From JAGQTE01 sp964648005 (lineage in GTDB: Bacteria > Actinomycetota > Acidimicrobiia > Acidimicrobiales > Acidimicrobilacustridaceae), in assembly GCA_964648005.1 (NCBI GenBank), contig CAZYKR010000092.1, forward strand, positions 1 to 14,338: DNA of 14,338 nucleotides. The letters run 5' to 3'. The position numbers and the translations under genes were made by a program. Shown piece after piece: positions 1 through 7,152 of this stretch; position 1 is the first letter of the stretch, and every line of letters begins with the position of its first letter. The notes under the pieces were generated by a model that was not told the DNA's origin, did no database searches, and saw only the letters and a list, made by a program, of their open reading frames with translations.

Positions 1-48
1 GGCGCGGACGCCACCGGTACGGTCCGGCGATTCGGCCTCGCCGGCCGG

Positions 49-519
49 TCAGTCGCCCGCCTCGGCGGGGTGGATCGCCCCTCGCATGCCGTCCGCGGGT
101 AGGCCGGTCGCCCGTAGCTGGTTAGCCACGACCAGCATCTGATCTCGGCTGGCGCGCCAGCCGCGCACTTGCCACTCGTGTGCCGCGCCGTCGGATCGTC
201 GCGCTTCGATGGTCCATGGCCGGCCGAACAGCAACCGGCCGATCACCCCCGCGGCGACGATCACGATGACGACGAGCACCTCCACCACGAAGACCACGGC
301 CGGCACGATCACGACGATGGCGGCGATCGCCATGAGCAGCAGCGCGAGCCCGGCCACGACGATGCCGACGACCGGGATGTCGGCGCCGTGGGCCAACAGT
401 TCGGCGCCTTCGGCGATCTCTCCGGCCCCTCGCCGACCTCGCCACCGGACCGAGCGGTGCGCCCACCTCCGGCGGACGACCCATGCCGCTCCTTGCGGAT
501 CTCGGACCTGCGTCGCCAT
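49..519 (-). CDS. Small membrane protein of unknown function, two predicted helices
   Basis: Predicted 156-residue protein. The first 45 residues are basic and soluble, including an RRRW motif near residues 16-19 and several arginines up to residue 30. Residues about 49-97 are almost entirely Val/Ile/Ala/Leu and would form two closely packed membrane helices. A basic, polar C-terminal tail follows (RPWTIEARR at about 100-108, then a WRASRDQ segment). The ATG at 519 was chosen because the N-terminus beginning MATQVRDPQG resembles that of small actinobacterial membrane proteins I have seen. Longer in-frame starts at 537 or 633 would run into the divergent kinase gene. No Shine-Dalgarno is visible before 519. 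It is divergent from the kinase-like gene starting at 593. Function is unknown; the family has no name I can recall. The coding call is fairly secure from the coherent hydrophobic pattern, the start less so. Confidence 0.72.
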   Translation of the reverse strand: MATQVRDPQGAAWVVRRRWAHRSVRWRGRRGAGEIAEGAELLAHGADIPVVGIVVAGLALLLMAIAAIVVIVPAVVFVVEVLVVIVIVAAGVIGRLLFGRPWTIEARRSDGAAHEWQVRGWRASRDQMLVVANQLRATGLPADGMRGAIHPAEAGD

Positions 520-577
520 GGCGGCATTCGACCACATCGCCAGCCTGAGTTCGTCCTGGCGTGGGGAGCTGACGTGC

Positions 578-583
578 GGAAGG
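578..583 (+). promoter_or_regulatory. Ribosome binding site deciding the GTG start of the P-loop gene
   Basis: GGAAGG lies 9 nt upstream of the GTG at 593. No comparable purine tract precedes the in-frame ATG at 518, so this site supports the shorter protein. Confidence 0.6.
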
Positions 584-592
584 CTGGACGCC

Positions 593-1126
593 GTGGAGCG
601 GGTGGCAATCGTGGGGCCAGGTGGTGCAGGCAAGTCGACGTTCGCCCGAGCGCTCGGCGATGTGACCGGTCTCCCGGTGGTGCACCTCGACCGCGAGTTC
701 TGGAGCCCGGGCTGGGTCGAGTGCCCGCGGGATGCCTGGCGTCGCCGACAGCGGGAGCTGTGCGCCGGTGACCGCTGGATCCTCGACGGGAACTATGGCG
801 GCACGTTCGACGAGCGTTTCGCTCGCGCCGACACCGTGATCGTCATCGCTCGCCGCACATGGGCGTGCGTCGCCGCTGCGGTGTGGCGGACGGCTCGCCA
901 TCACGGTGAGCCGTTGCAGGCCGAGGGTTGTCCGGAGCGGTTCCAGCTCAGCTTCTACCGCTGGATCTGGCACTACGAACGCGACAGCCGTCCCCGTCTC
1001 GACACCGCGCTGGCGCGCCACGACCACCTCGAGATCATCGAGCTCAACTCCCGCCGAGCCATGCGTCGCTTCTTCGACGACCGGGACTGGCGGCACGAGC
1101 GACCCGGAGCGCCACCCCCGCCGTAG
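593..1126 (+). CDS. P-loop NTPase, adenylate kinase/FlaR/topology-modulation-like
   Basis: Predicted 177-residue cytoplasmic P-loop protein. The Walker A motif GPGGAGKST is at residues 8-16, followed by HLDREFW at 31-37 and WILDGNY at 62-68. This order is characteristic of the small nucleoside/shikimate-kinase-like family annotated as DNA topology modulation protein FlaR or AAA family ATPase. Family members are full length at roughly 170-190 residues, so this copy looks intact. The true substrate is unknown; phosphoryl transfer to a small molecule is the usual inference. The GTG at 593 was chosen over the upstream ATG at 518 because a GGAAGG ribosome site lies 9 nt before it, the Walker motif then starts at the usual residue 8, and the ATG-started N-terminus would overlap the divergent gene. 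A Pro tail (residues 171-177) ends the protein. The TPR-like gene follows after 39 nt, so they may be co-transcribed. Confidence 0.85.
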   Translation: MERVAIVGPGGAGKSTFARALGDVTGLPVVHLDREFWSPGWVECPRDAWRRRQRELCAGDRWILDGNYGGTFDERFARADTVIVIARRTWACVAAAVWRTARHHGEPLQAEGCPERFQLSFYRWIWHYERDSRPRLDTALARHDHLEIIELNSRRAMRRFFDDRDWRHERPGAPPPP

Positions 1127-1155
1127 CGCTAGCGTCCCGCACCGTCGCGTGACGC

Positions 1156-1160
1156 GGAGG
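1156..1160 (+). promoter_or_regulatory. Ribosome binding site for the TPR-like gene
   Basis: GGAGG is placed 5 nt before the GTG at 1166. It overlaps the alternative GTG at 1160, which argues for the downstream start. Confidence 0.6.
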
Positions 1161-1165
1161 TGGGA

Positions 1166-2035
1166 GTGGACGCAATCGCAGGGCGCATCGCACGCGCCGA
1201 GGATGCCTGGGCGGCCGGAAGCTACGCGGAGGTGGCCGCTGAGCTCGGACCATGCCTCGACGATGCTGACGCGTGGGCGGCGCTTGCGGCTGCGCCCGAA
1301 CGTGCATCGGAGCTCGTCTACCGAGCGGCGATCAGCGCCCTCCAGGTGGGTGACGTCGACGACTCGGCTCGATGGTTCGCGCACATCCCCGACAGCTGGC
1401 CGGTGCCCGGCGCCATCCGACGAGGACAGGCGCAGGTGCACCTCGTGCGCGGCGAGCTCGACGCAGTTGACGAGTTGCTGGATCTCGGACCGGAGGCCGA
1501 ACCCTCAGATCTCGCCATCGCCGTCAGCGCGGCGGGTCGACGCGGCGACGCCGCCGCCGTGCAAGCCCTCGGCGCTCGAGCGTTCGAGGCGATCGAGTCG
1601 GCCGCGATGCACCCGTGGACGTTGGCGGACCTGAACCTGCTCGTCGGTGAGGCCCTCGTCGAGACGGGAGATGGCACGAAGGCGATGGTCACGGCGAACA
1701 ACGCGCTCGACCTCCTCGCCGGCGCGCCGGAAGACTTGGCGACACGTGGTGTGGCGTGGATCGTCGCGGCCGGCGCGTACCGCTTGCACGGCGATCTCGA
1801 CGAGGCAGATCGCGCGCTGAGCCAGGAGTGGGACCTGATCGAGCGCACTCCCGGCGACCTCGGACGTGCACAGCGCGAGGCTGGCCGCTGTTATCTGGCT
1901 GCAGGCCACCCGGCGGAGGCTGGCCGGTGGTTCGCGCTGGCCGCCGCCTCGTTCGACGCCGCCGGCGATCGTTGGCTGGCGGGACGCGCTCGTGATGAGT
2001 GTGATGAGGCCACGCGGCGGGCGGCCGACGGCTGA
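1166..2035 (+). CDS. TPR-like helical repeat protein
   Basis: Predicted 289-residue soluble protein made almost wholly of Ala/Leu/Glu/Asp-rich amphipathic helices. Repeated TPR-like pairs include a WAAGSYAEVAAEL segment at about residues 15-27, a YRLHGDLDEADRAL segment near 205 and a CYLAAGHPAEAGRWFALAA segment near 245. There is no signal peptide or membrane helix. Tetratricopeptide folds bind proteins or peptides; no enzymatic residues are visible. The GTG at 1166 is preferred over the GTG at 1160 because GGAGG at 1156-1160 then sits 5 nt upstream, whereas it would overlap the earlier start. It lies 39 nt after the kinase-like gene on the same strand, and its stop is 16 nt from the convergent stop of the DUF1905 gene. 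The partner and role are unknown. Confidence 0.82.
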   Translation: MDAIAGRIARAEDAWAAGSYAEVAAELGPCLDDADAWAALAAAPERASELVYRAAISALQVGDVDDSARWFAHIPDSWPVPGAIRRGQAQVHLVRGELDAVDELLDLGPEAEPSDLAIAVSAAGRRGDAAAVQALGARAFEAIESAAMHPWTLADLNLLVGEALVETGDGTKAMVTANNALDLLAGAPEDLATRGVAWIVAAGAYRLHGDLDEADRALSQEWDLIERTPGDLGRAQREAGRCYLAAGHPAEAGRWFALAAASFDAAGDRWLAGRARDECDEATRRAADG

Positions 2036-2051
2036 CGGCGACCGTCGCGCC

Positions 2052-2351
2052 TCAGACGTCGAGCAGGCGCAGCGACACGACGACCTCGTCGCCGTCGTCG
2101 ATGCCTTCAGCCACGCGCACCTGTTTCTTGACGGGCAGGACGTACGACTGGCGCTTCGTGTCGGGGAACACCGACGTGTCCCACGTCGTCGTCCCCACGG
2201 TGACCTGCACGCGCACCGAGCCGAAGCCCCGCTTGCGGGTCGGAGCGGTGCGCTCGTCGATGTCGTCGGCGACGTCGTGGGGGAGGGTCACGAAGTACCA
2301 GGCCGCCTCCGCCGGGGCCATCCAGAGCTCGCTCGTGAAGCGGTATGACAC
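2052..2351 (-). CDS. DUF1905 domain protein
   Basis: Predicted 99-residue protein that is essentially a single DUF1905 domain. It opens with the family-typical MSYRFTSELW, followed by AAWYFVTLP at about 16-24, then RKRGFGSVRVQV and FPDTKRQSYVLPVKKQVR, and ends with the DGDEVVVSLRL strand. The domain is a small beta-barrel of unknown function, often found alone or next to YdeI/OmdA-like domains, and is cytoplasmic. The GTG at 2351 fits the family N-terminus; an in-frame ATG at 2396 would add 15 unconserved residues and cross the divergent promoter. No Shine-Dalgarno is present, but TACCGT lies 6 nt upstream, suggesting a leaderless mRNA. It is divergent from the TauE-like exporter and shares its regulatory region. 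Family call is confident; biological role is not known. Confidence 0.85.
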   Translation of the reverse strand: MSYRFTSELWMAPAEAAWYFVTLPHDVADDIDERTAPTRKRGFGSVRVQVTVGTTTWDTSVFPDTKRQSYVLPVKKQVRVAEGIDDGDEVVVSLRLLDV

Positions 2352-2357
2352 GGGGCA

Positions 2358-2363
2358 ACGGTA
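2358..2363 (-). promoter_or_regulatory. Candidate -10 (TACCGT) for a leaderless DUF1905 transcript
   Basis: On the minus strand TACCGT (TANNNT type) ends 6 nt before the GTG at 2351. In Actinobacteria this spacing places the transcription start at the start codon. No convincing -35 was seen. Confidence 0.45.
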
Positions 2364-2379
2364 GCCAGAACGCCGGCAC

Positions 2380-2407
2380 TGGACATTTCCCACCAAATAA
2401 GTAGGAT
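2380..2407 (+). promoter_or_regulatory. Candidate promoter of the TauE-like gene
   Basis: TGGACA at 2380-2385 (5 of 6 to TTGACA) and TAGGAT at 2402-2407 (4 of 6 to TATAAT) are separated by 16 nt. The start would fall within a few bases of the ATG at 2417, giving a very short or absent leader. Confidence 0.5.
2389..2405. promoter_or_regulatory. Imperfect 17-bp dyad, candidate operator
   Basis: CCCACCAAATAAGTAGG reads on the other strand as CCTACTTATTTGGTGGG; ten of sixteen non-central positions are symmetric and most of the rest keep purine/pyrimidine symmetry. It fills the spacer and overlaps the -10 of the TauE-like gene, a position suited to repression. Local AT content is clearly above the surroundings. 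The binding protein is unknown; an Rrf2-type sulfur or redox regulator is only a guess. Confidence 0.35.
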
Positions 2408-2416
2408 TTGTCGACT

Positions 2417-3328
2417 ATGAACGATCTCGTGTGGGTCGCGACCGCCGGGTTCCTCGCGTCGCTCGTCGATGGGGCACTCGGCATGGGCTTCGGGCCGACG
2501 TCGTCGAGCATCCTGTTGAGCACCGGGCTGTCGCCCGCCGCCGCCTCCACGACCGTGAACATCGCCAAGGTCTTCACCGGCATCGCCGCCGCCATCTCGC
2601 ACTGGCGCTTCCGCAACATCGACCACAAGCTCGTGCTGCAGCTGGCCATCCCGGGCGCCATCGGGGCGGTCATCGGCGTCACCGTGCTGTCCAACGTGGA
2701 CGGCGAGACGCTCAAGCCGATCCTCGCCGGTCTGTTGATGCTCATCGGTTTGCGCATCCTGTGGCGGTTCTCCAAGAAGTCGTCCCAACCGGACCCCACC
2801 GAGTACGAGGACATCGAGCACGACCCGGCGTCGATGCCGCGCTTCAACGACAAGGGCGTCGAGGTCGTCGCCGGGGCCGGCGGCATCACCAACGGCATGA
2901 TCGGCGCCTGGGGGCCGGTGATCACCCCGTTCCTGATGCACCGTGACCTCGAGCCGCGCTTCGCCGTCGGATCGGTCAACACCGCTGAGGTGTTCGTGGC
3001 GTTCGTGTCGGCCGGATCGCTCATCGCCGCCGTTGGTCGGGGTGGCCTCGACATCGGCGTGATCGTGGCGATGCTCGCCGGCGGGATCGTCGCGGCGCCG
3101 GTGGCGGCGTGGGTGATCCGACACATCCCGGCCCGCCCGATGGGGCTCGCCGTCGCGGGACTGCTGCTGATCACCAACGCTCGTGAGCTCATCAGCTGGC
3201 AGGAGCTCACCGCGTATCAGTGGGCGATCTACGCCGGTTGCGTGGGCCTCGTCGCCTTGGCTGCATCCCGGCCACGGGTGCGAGCGCGCCGGGCGGCTGC
3301 TGCGGCTGCGATCGCCGACGCGTCCTGA
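2417..3328 (+). CDS. TauE/SafE-family membrane transporter (sulfite/organosulfonate exporter-like)
   Basis: Predicted 303-residue polytopic membrane protein of the TauE/SafE (DUF81) family. The family signature is duplicated: GFLASLVDGALGMGFGP at residues 11-27 and GAGGITNGMIGAWGPVITP at about 153-171, each opening one half of the protein. About eight membrane helices are apparent. A charged cytoplasmic loop occupies residues 118-147, and the Arg/Ala-rich C-terminus follows the last helix. Relatives export sulfite, sulfoacetate or other small anions; the substrate here cannot be read from sequence. The ATG at 2417 is preferred over an upstream TTG at 2408, which directly abuts the predicted -10. 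It is divergent from the DUF1905 gene and converges on the antiporter gene, so it is probably monocistronic and controlled through the dyad in its promoter. Confidence 0.88.
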   Translation: MNDLVWVATAGFLASLVDGALGMGFGPTSSSILLSTGLSPAAASTTVNIAKVFTGIAAAISHWRFRNIDHKLVLQLAIPGAIGAVIGVTVLSNVDGETLKPILAGLLMLIGLRILWRFSKKSSQPDPTEYEDIEHDPASMPRFNDKGVEVVAGAGGITNGMIGAWGPVITPFLMHRDLEPRFAVGSVNTAEVFVAFVSAGSLIAAVGRGGLDIGVIVAMLAGGIVAAPVAAWVIRHIPARPMGLAVAGLLLITNARELISWQELTAYQWAIYAGCVGLVALAASRPRVRARRAAAAAAIADAS

Positions 3329-3346
3329 CTCGCCGCTGGTGGACGC

Positions 3347-3376
3347 CGGCTGGGGTGCGGGCGACCCGGTCAGCCG
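3347..3376. terminator. Hairpin between convergent genes
   Basis: CGGCTG (3347-3352) pairs with CAGCCG (3371-3376) and GGGT (3353-3356) with ACCC (3364-3367), leaving a 7-nt loop and a 3-nt bulge. It lies between the TauE-like stop and the antiporter stop and overlaps the last antiporter codons. There is no T-tract, so its role as terminator is uncertain. Confidence 0.3.
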
Positions 3377-5517
3377 TTCGAGGACTCGGGCAGCACCACG
3401 ACGACGACTGTGGCATCGCAGTGGCGCAGCACCTCGGTCGGTGTTGCGCCGAGGAACTGCCCGTCGCCGACGGTGCGGCGCGTGGCACCGATGATGACGA
3501 CGTCGGCGGCGACCTCGCGAGCGAGGGCCACGATCTGCTCAGCGGGTGACGCCGACACGCGTTCGATCGTCTGCACGCGTGCCCCGGCACTGAGGGCACG
3601 CAGGAAGGCGTCACCCAGCACGCCCTCGCCCACCCGGGTGGCGGTGGTGGCCGGCGTGGCGCCGAACGCCCCCGACTCGACGACACCGTCGCTCGTCACC
3701 TGACCGGGCGGGGCGACGTGCGCGATGACGGTGTCCGTGCCGATGGCGGAGCTGATGCCGAACGCGATCTCCTGCGCTGCTCGCGCCCGGGCACCGCCCG
3801 ACACCGGCACCAGCGCCCGGCCAAACGCCCAGGGCGTACGCCGGTCCAACAGGCGCGGACGGCGCACCAGCACGACCGGGATCTGTGTCCGGGCGATCAC
3901 CTCGGTCACCCATTCGGGGACCTCGCCTTCGCCCGGCCCGGTCTCGAGCCCGATGACGATGGCGCCGTACCCGAGCTTCGCCTCGGCGATCACGGCCTGT
4001 CCCACGTCGGCGCCGGCGCGCACGACGAGCTGCGGCGAACGTTCCCCGAGGAGACCGGCGATGGGCACGAGCAACTCCTCGCTGGCGTCGGGACCGGCGG
4101 CGAGGACGCTGACCTCGGTGGTCGACGGCCATGCCAGGTCGAGGATCTGCGCCGCCAGCATCGACTGGGGCCCACCGCGGCTGGGCACCAGCACGCGGTC
4201 GGTGCGCACGACAAGGTTGACGGCCAGTGCCTCCTCGCGCTTGAGGCGGGCCTGCTCCGCGTCGGTGCCGGGCCAGTCGCGCAGGGCACGGCGCAGCAAC
4301 GGCGGGGCCATCATCGATGTGGCCATGGCCATCAGCACGACGACCGTGTAGGACGCACCGTTGAGCACGCCCAATGACAGGCCGACGGAGGCGATGACGA
4401 TCTCGAGCGCGCCGCGGGCGTTGAGGCCGATGCCGAGTGCGGTGGACTCCCGACCCGGCAGCCGCACGATCGTGCCCCCGATGACGGCGCCGAGGAACTT
4501 GGTCGCCGAGGCGACCACGATGATCACCAGGCCCCACACCAGCACGGTCGGGTCCGTGAGCTGACCGAGGTCGACGCGCAACCCGGCGCTGGCGAAGAAG
4601 ACCGGGGCCAGGAAGGCGGTGGTGGCCGTCTCGATCGTGTCGAGGATCTTGGCGTCACGGAACGGCGACCGACCGACGAGGATGCCGGCGACGAACGCTC
4701 CGAGGACGGCCTCGACGCCGAGCCATTGGGTGGCGACGGCTGCAGCCAGCGCCAGCACGACGAGGACGGTGGTGCGCATCGCCGGGTCGGCGTCATGGCG
4801 GCGCAGGGCCCGGAAGGACAGGTCGACGAGGCGCTGCCCGACGGTGAAGGCGACGACGAAGAAGGCGCCGACGCCCAACAGGGTCAGGCCGACCCCCGAC
4901 AGCGAGATGACCCCGGCGGACACCATGCCGGAGATGACGCCGAGGGCGATCCAGCCCACGACGTCGTTGGCCATGCCGGCAGCCAGCGTGAGCTGGCCGA
5001 AGTCACGTCGGAGGTAGCCCATGTCGGTGAGGATCTTGGCGATCACGGGCAACGACGAGATGCTCAGCGCCGCGCCCATGAACAGCGCGAACCCGACACG
5101 GTCGTCGCTACCGAGGAACGTCGCGGGCATCAAGGCGCCGACGGCGAGGCCACCGGCGATGGGTACGACGAGGCTGCCGGTCGACACGACACCTGCGGCT
5201 CGGCCCAGCCGTCGAATGAGGCCGAGGTCGGTCTCGAAACCGGTCACCACGAGCAAGAAGATGACGCCCAGCCAGGCGACGGTGAACAACATCGCGGTCT
5301 GGACGGCATCGGGCGGGAACAACCACGCCTCGACGTCGGGAGCGACGCGACCGAGCAGCGACGGCCCGAGCACCAGGCCGGCGCCGAGCTCACCGATCAC
5401 CGCGGGCTGACCGAAGCGCTTCGCCAGCGCACCGAAGCCGCGCGCCGCCACCAGCAGCACGCCGAAGGCGGCGAGGAACACCAGCACGTTGTGCTCGTTG
5501 GGAGGGGCAAGGTCCAT
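3370..5517 (-). CDS. CPA2-family cation/proton antiporter with two C-terminal USP domains
   Basis: Predicted 715-residue inner-membrane antiporter. Residues about 10-410 form the CPA2 Na+(K+)/H+ exchanger domain with some 12 helices. The ion-binding core shows ND at 184-185 in GMANDVVGW; a conserved Lys at 340 (TKFLGA) and the GIGLNARGALEI motif at 363-373 are typical of CHX/KefB-like members. Residues about 436-553 and 563-710 are two universal-stress-protein domains in the cytoplasm. The second keeps a phosphate-loop-like stretch (GATRRTVG at 677-684, then GATPTEVLRH at 690-699), so nucleotide binding and regulation are plausible. The ATG at 5517 was chosen because the sequence upstream of it (to an ATG at 5589) is polar and unlike the family. 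It follows the FAD monooxygenase gene after 141 nt that hold a strong hairpin, so it probably has its own promoter. The ion carried is not determinable. Confidence 0.92.
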   Translation of the reverse strand: MDLAPPNEHNVLVFLAAFGVLLVAARGFGALAKRFGQPAVIGELGAGLVLGPSLLGRVAPDVEAWLFPPDAVQTAMLFTVAWLGVIFLLVVTGFETDLGLIRRLGRAAGVVSTGSLVVPIAGGLAVGALMPATFLGSDDRVGFALFMGAALSISSLPVIAKILTDMGYLRRDFGQLTLAAGMANDVVGWIALGVISGMVSAGVISLSGVGLTLLGVGAFFVVAFTVGQRLVDLSFRALRRHDADPAMRTTVLVVLALAAAVATQWLGVEAVLGAFVAGILVGRSPFRDAKILDTIETATTAFLAPVFFASAGLRVDLGQLTDPTVLVWGLVIIVVASATKFLGAVIGGTIVRLPGRESTALGIGLNARGALEIVIASVGLSLGVLNGASYTVVVLMAMATSMMAPPLLRRALRDWPGTDAEQARLKREEALAVNLVVRTDRVLVPSRGGPQSMLAAQILDLAWPSTTEVSVLAAGPDASEELLVPIAGLLGERSPQLVVRAGADVGQAVIAEAKLGYGAIVIGLETGPGEGEVPEWVTEVIARTQIPVVLVRRPRLLDRRTPWAFGRALVPVSGGARARAAQEIAFGISSAIGTDTVIAHVAPPGQVTSDGVVESGAFGATPATTATRVGEGVLGDAFLRALSAGARVQTIERVSASPAEQIVALAREVAADVVIIGATRRTVGDGQFLGATPTEVLRHCDATVVVVVLPESSNG

Positions 5518-5593
5518 GATCGTCCCGGGGTCGGTACCCGTACGGTCGGCGACGTTGCCCACCAGTTCGACCTCTTCACCTTGGCACATCGCA

Positions 5594-5645
5594 CCGAAAC
5601 TGGGCTGGCCGCTCCGACATCTCGGAGTTCCCAGCCCGATTTCGG
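5594..5645 (-). terminator. Long three-tier hairpin after the aromatic operon
   Basis: Three nested stems share one axis: CCGAAA/TTTCGG (5594-5599 with 5640-5645), GGGCTGG/CCAGCCC (5602-5608 with 5631-5637) and CTCCGA/TCGGAG (5612-5617 with 5622-5627), closing on a 4-nt loop. They are separated by 2x2 and 3x3 internal loops, giving 19 Watson-Crick pairs. It begins 13 nt after the stop of the FAD monooxygenase in the direction of transcription and ends 76 nt before the antiporter start. It is most simply the operon terminator; the U-run after the middle stem is only three bases. Confidence 0.6.
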
Positions 5646-5658
5646 CGTGGTTGCGGCG

Positions 5659-7149
5659 TCAGCCCGAGACGGCGGAAGGGCCGAGCAGCGCATCCGTCGC
5701 GGCGCGCAGCTCCGCGGGCGTGACCAGGGCGGCGAGGTAGCGATCCGGTCGAACGATGGCGATCCGGCCATCGGCGACGAGGCCGGCGAGCCACGGGTCG
5801 GGACCGACGCCGACCCATCGGGCGCCGACGGCATCCCAACGGCCGGCGACGTTCGCATCGATCCCGGGACGCGGATCGTCGACCGACACCAGCGCGAAGC
5901 CGTCGCCGAGCGTGTCGCAGGCACGTCGACCGTCGCCGAGGATCGGCAGCGGGAAGGGGCGGCCGACGGCGTCTGGGCCCGTGACCAACACGCCGGACAT
6001 CAGCTTCGGGAACGGGCGCCCGGCGCCGTACCCGGCGTCGAGCAGGTCGGGGACGTCGCCGTGGTCGGTGCGTCCGGCGATTGCCTCGATCAGCTTGCCG
6101 GCGTCAGCCGAGTGCACGACCTGGGCCTCAGCGTGCGGACGACGTTCGGCGTCGTAGGTGTCCAACAGCGCGTCGGGCGCCAGGCCGCGATCCACGAGCG
6201 CGAGCTTCCACGACAGGTTGGCGGCGTCTCGCAGTCCGGCGCAGAGCCCTTGGCCGTTGAACGGCGGCATCTGGTGTGCGGCGTCGCCGGCGAGGAACAC
6301 GGCTCCGTCGCGGAAGCGTTCGGCGACGAGCGCGTGGAACCGATAGACGACGGCCCGGGTGATCTCGGCGTCGTCGGGTGCCAGCCACGGGGCGAGCAGC
6401 TCCGCCACGCGTGCCGGCTCGGTGATGGCGTCGTCCGTCTCGTCGTCGTGCAGGAGGAACTCGAAGCGTCGCCGGCGGTCATGGCCCGGGACGAAGGTCA
6501 CCGAGCGGGCCGGGTCGCAGATCTGCTGGACGAACGGTGACAAGGCAACATCGCGACGCAGCCAGGTGTCGACGACGAGCCAGCGCTGGTCGAAGCCCTG
6601 ATCGACGAAGGCGATGCCCCGCCGCTTGCGCACCGAGCTGCGCGCACCGTCACAGCCGACGAGCCACCTCGCCCGCAGCTGGCGCTCAGCGCCACCGCGC
6701 ACCGGGGACAACTCGGCCACGACGCCACCGGCGGGATCGTCGGCGATGTCGGTGAGCTCGGTACCGAGGTCGAAGTGGACGCCCGCAGCCGTGGCGTGCG
6801 CTCGCAGGCGCGCCTCGAGTTGGGGCTGTTCGTAGGCGACCGCCGGCGGCAGTCCCGACGGCAGGACGAACCCAGGCGGGATCTCGACGCCCGTCACCCG
6901 TGCGCCATCGGCGCGGACGAACTCGGCGCCGACCAGTGGGGTGGTGATGTCGTCGACCTCGACGCCGGCATCGCGCAGGACCTGCTGGATCTCCTCGTCC
7001 ATGACGATGGCGCGGGGCAGGTCATAGATGTCGGTGGCGCGGTCCACGGCGAGGACGCGCAGGCCGCGGCGCGCCGTGAGCAGCGCCGTCGTGACGCCAA
7101 CCGGCCCGCAGCCGACGACGATGAGGTCGACGTCGAATCGCTCGTCCAC
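5659..7149 (-). CDS. FAD-dependent aromatic-ring monooxygenase, MhpA-like (class A flavoprotein)
   Basis: Predicted 496-residue cytoplasmic flavoprotein of the phenol/3-(3-hydroxyphenyl)propionate hydroxylase type. The FAD fingerprint GCGPVG is at residues 13-18. The DG motif CDGARSSVRK is at 166-175, and the GD motif GDAAHQMPPFNGQG is at 288-301, followed by GLRDAANLSWKL. A C-terminal thioredoxin-like region after about residue 380 ends with IVRPDRYLAAL, usual for this group, so the length looks complete. Such enzymes use NAD(P)H and O2 to hydroxylate a phenol to a catechol-type product. The GTG start at 7149 lies 3 nt after the FAH-family stop, so translation is probably coupled. It is the last gene of the TetR-FAH-monooxygenase operon. 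The divergent extradiol dioxygenase would use its product. The natural ring substrate is unknown; other PheA/MhpA-type hydroxylases are possible. Confidence 0.9.
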   Translation of the reverse strand: MDERFDVDLIVVGCGPVGVTTALLTARRGLRVLAVDRATDIYDLPRAIVMDEEIQQVLRDAGVEVDDITTPLVGAEFVRADGARVTGVEIPPGFVLPSGLPPAVAYEQPQLEARLRAHATAAGVHFDLGTELTDIADDPAGGVVAELSPVRGGAERQLRARWLVGCDGARSSVRKRRGIAFVDQGFDQRWLVVDTWLRRDVALSPFVQQICDPARSVTFVPGHDRRRRFEFLLHDDETDDAITEPARVAELLAPWLAPDDAEITRAVVYRFHALVAERFRDGAVFLAGDAAHQMPPFNGQGLCAGLRDAANLSWKLALVDRGLAPDALLDTYDAERRPHAEAQVVHSADAGKLIEAIAGRTDHGDVPDLLDAGYGAGRPFPKLMSGVLVTGPDAVGRPFPLPILGDGRRACDTLGDGFALVSVDDPRPGIDANVAGRWDAVGARWVGVGPDPWLAGLVADGRIAIVRPDRYLAALVTPAELRAATDALLGPSAVSG

Positions 7150-7152
7150 GGT

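Noticed and set aside
1..48. Sequence before the first gene
   Set aside because: Forty-eight GC-rich bases with no start, motif or stable structure that I can support; it may be the end of a neighbouring gene or intergenic.
122..1441. Open minus-strand frame of 439 codons crossing the kinase-like and TPR-like genes
   Set aside because: It spans two genes and the divergent promoter region and encodes an Arg-rich sequence with no domain.
2034..2046. GACGG-CGA-CCGTC hairpin at the end of the TPR-like gene
   Set aside because: Five base pairs with a 3-nt loop and no T-tract is too weak to call a terminator in 70% GC DNA.
4726..6540. Open plus-strand frame of 604 codons opposite the antiporter and hydroxylase genes
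   Set aside because: It is antisense to two well-recognised proteins, crosses their intergenic hairpin, and its product is a low-complexity Gly/Arg/Glu/Gln/His-rich string with no domain. Such frames are expected in high-GC DNA.
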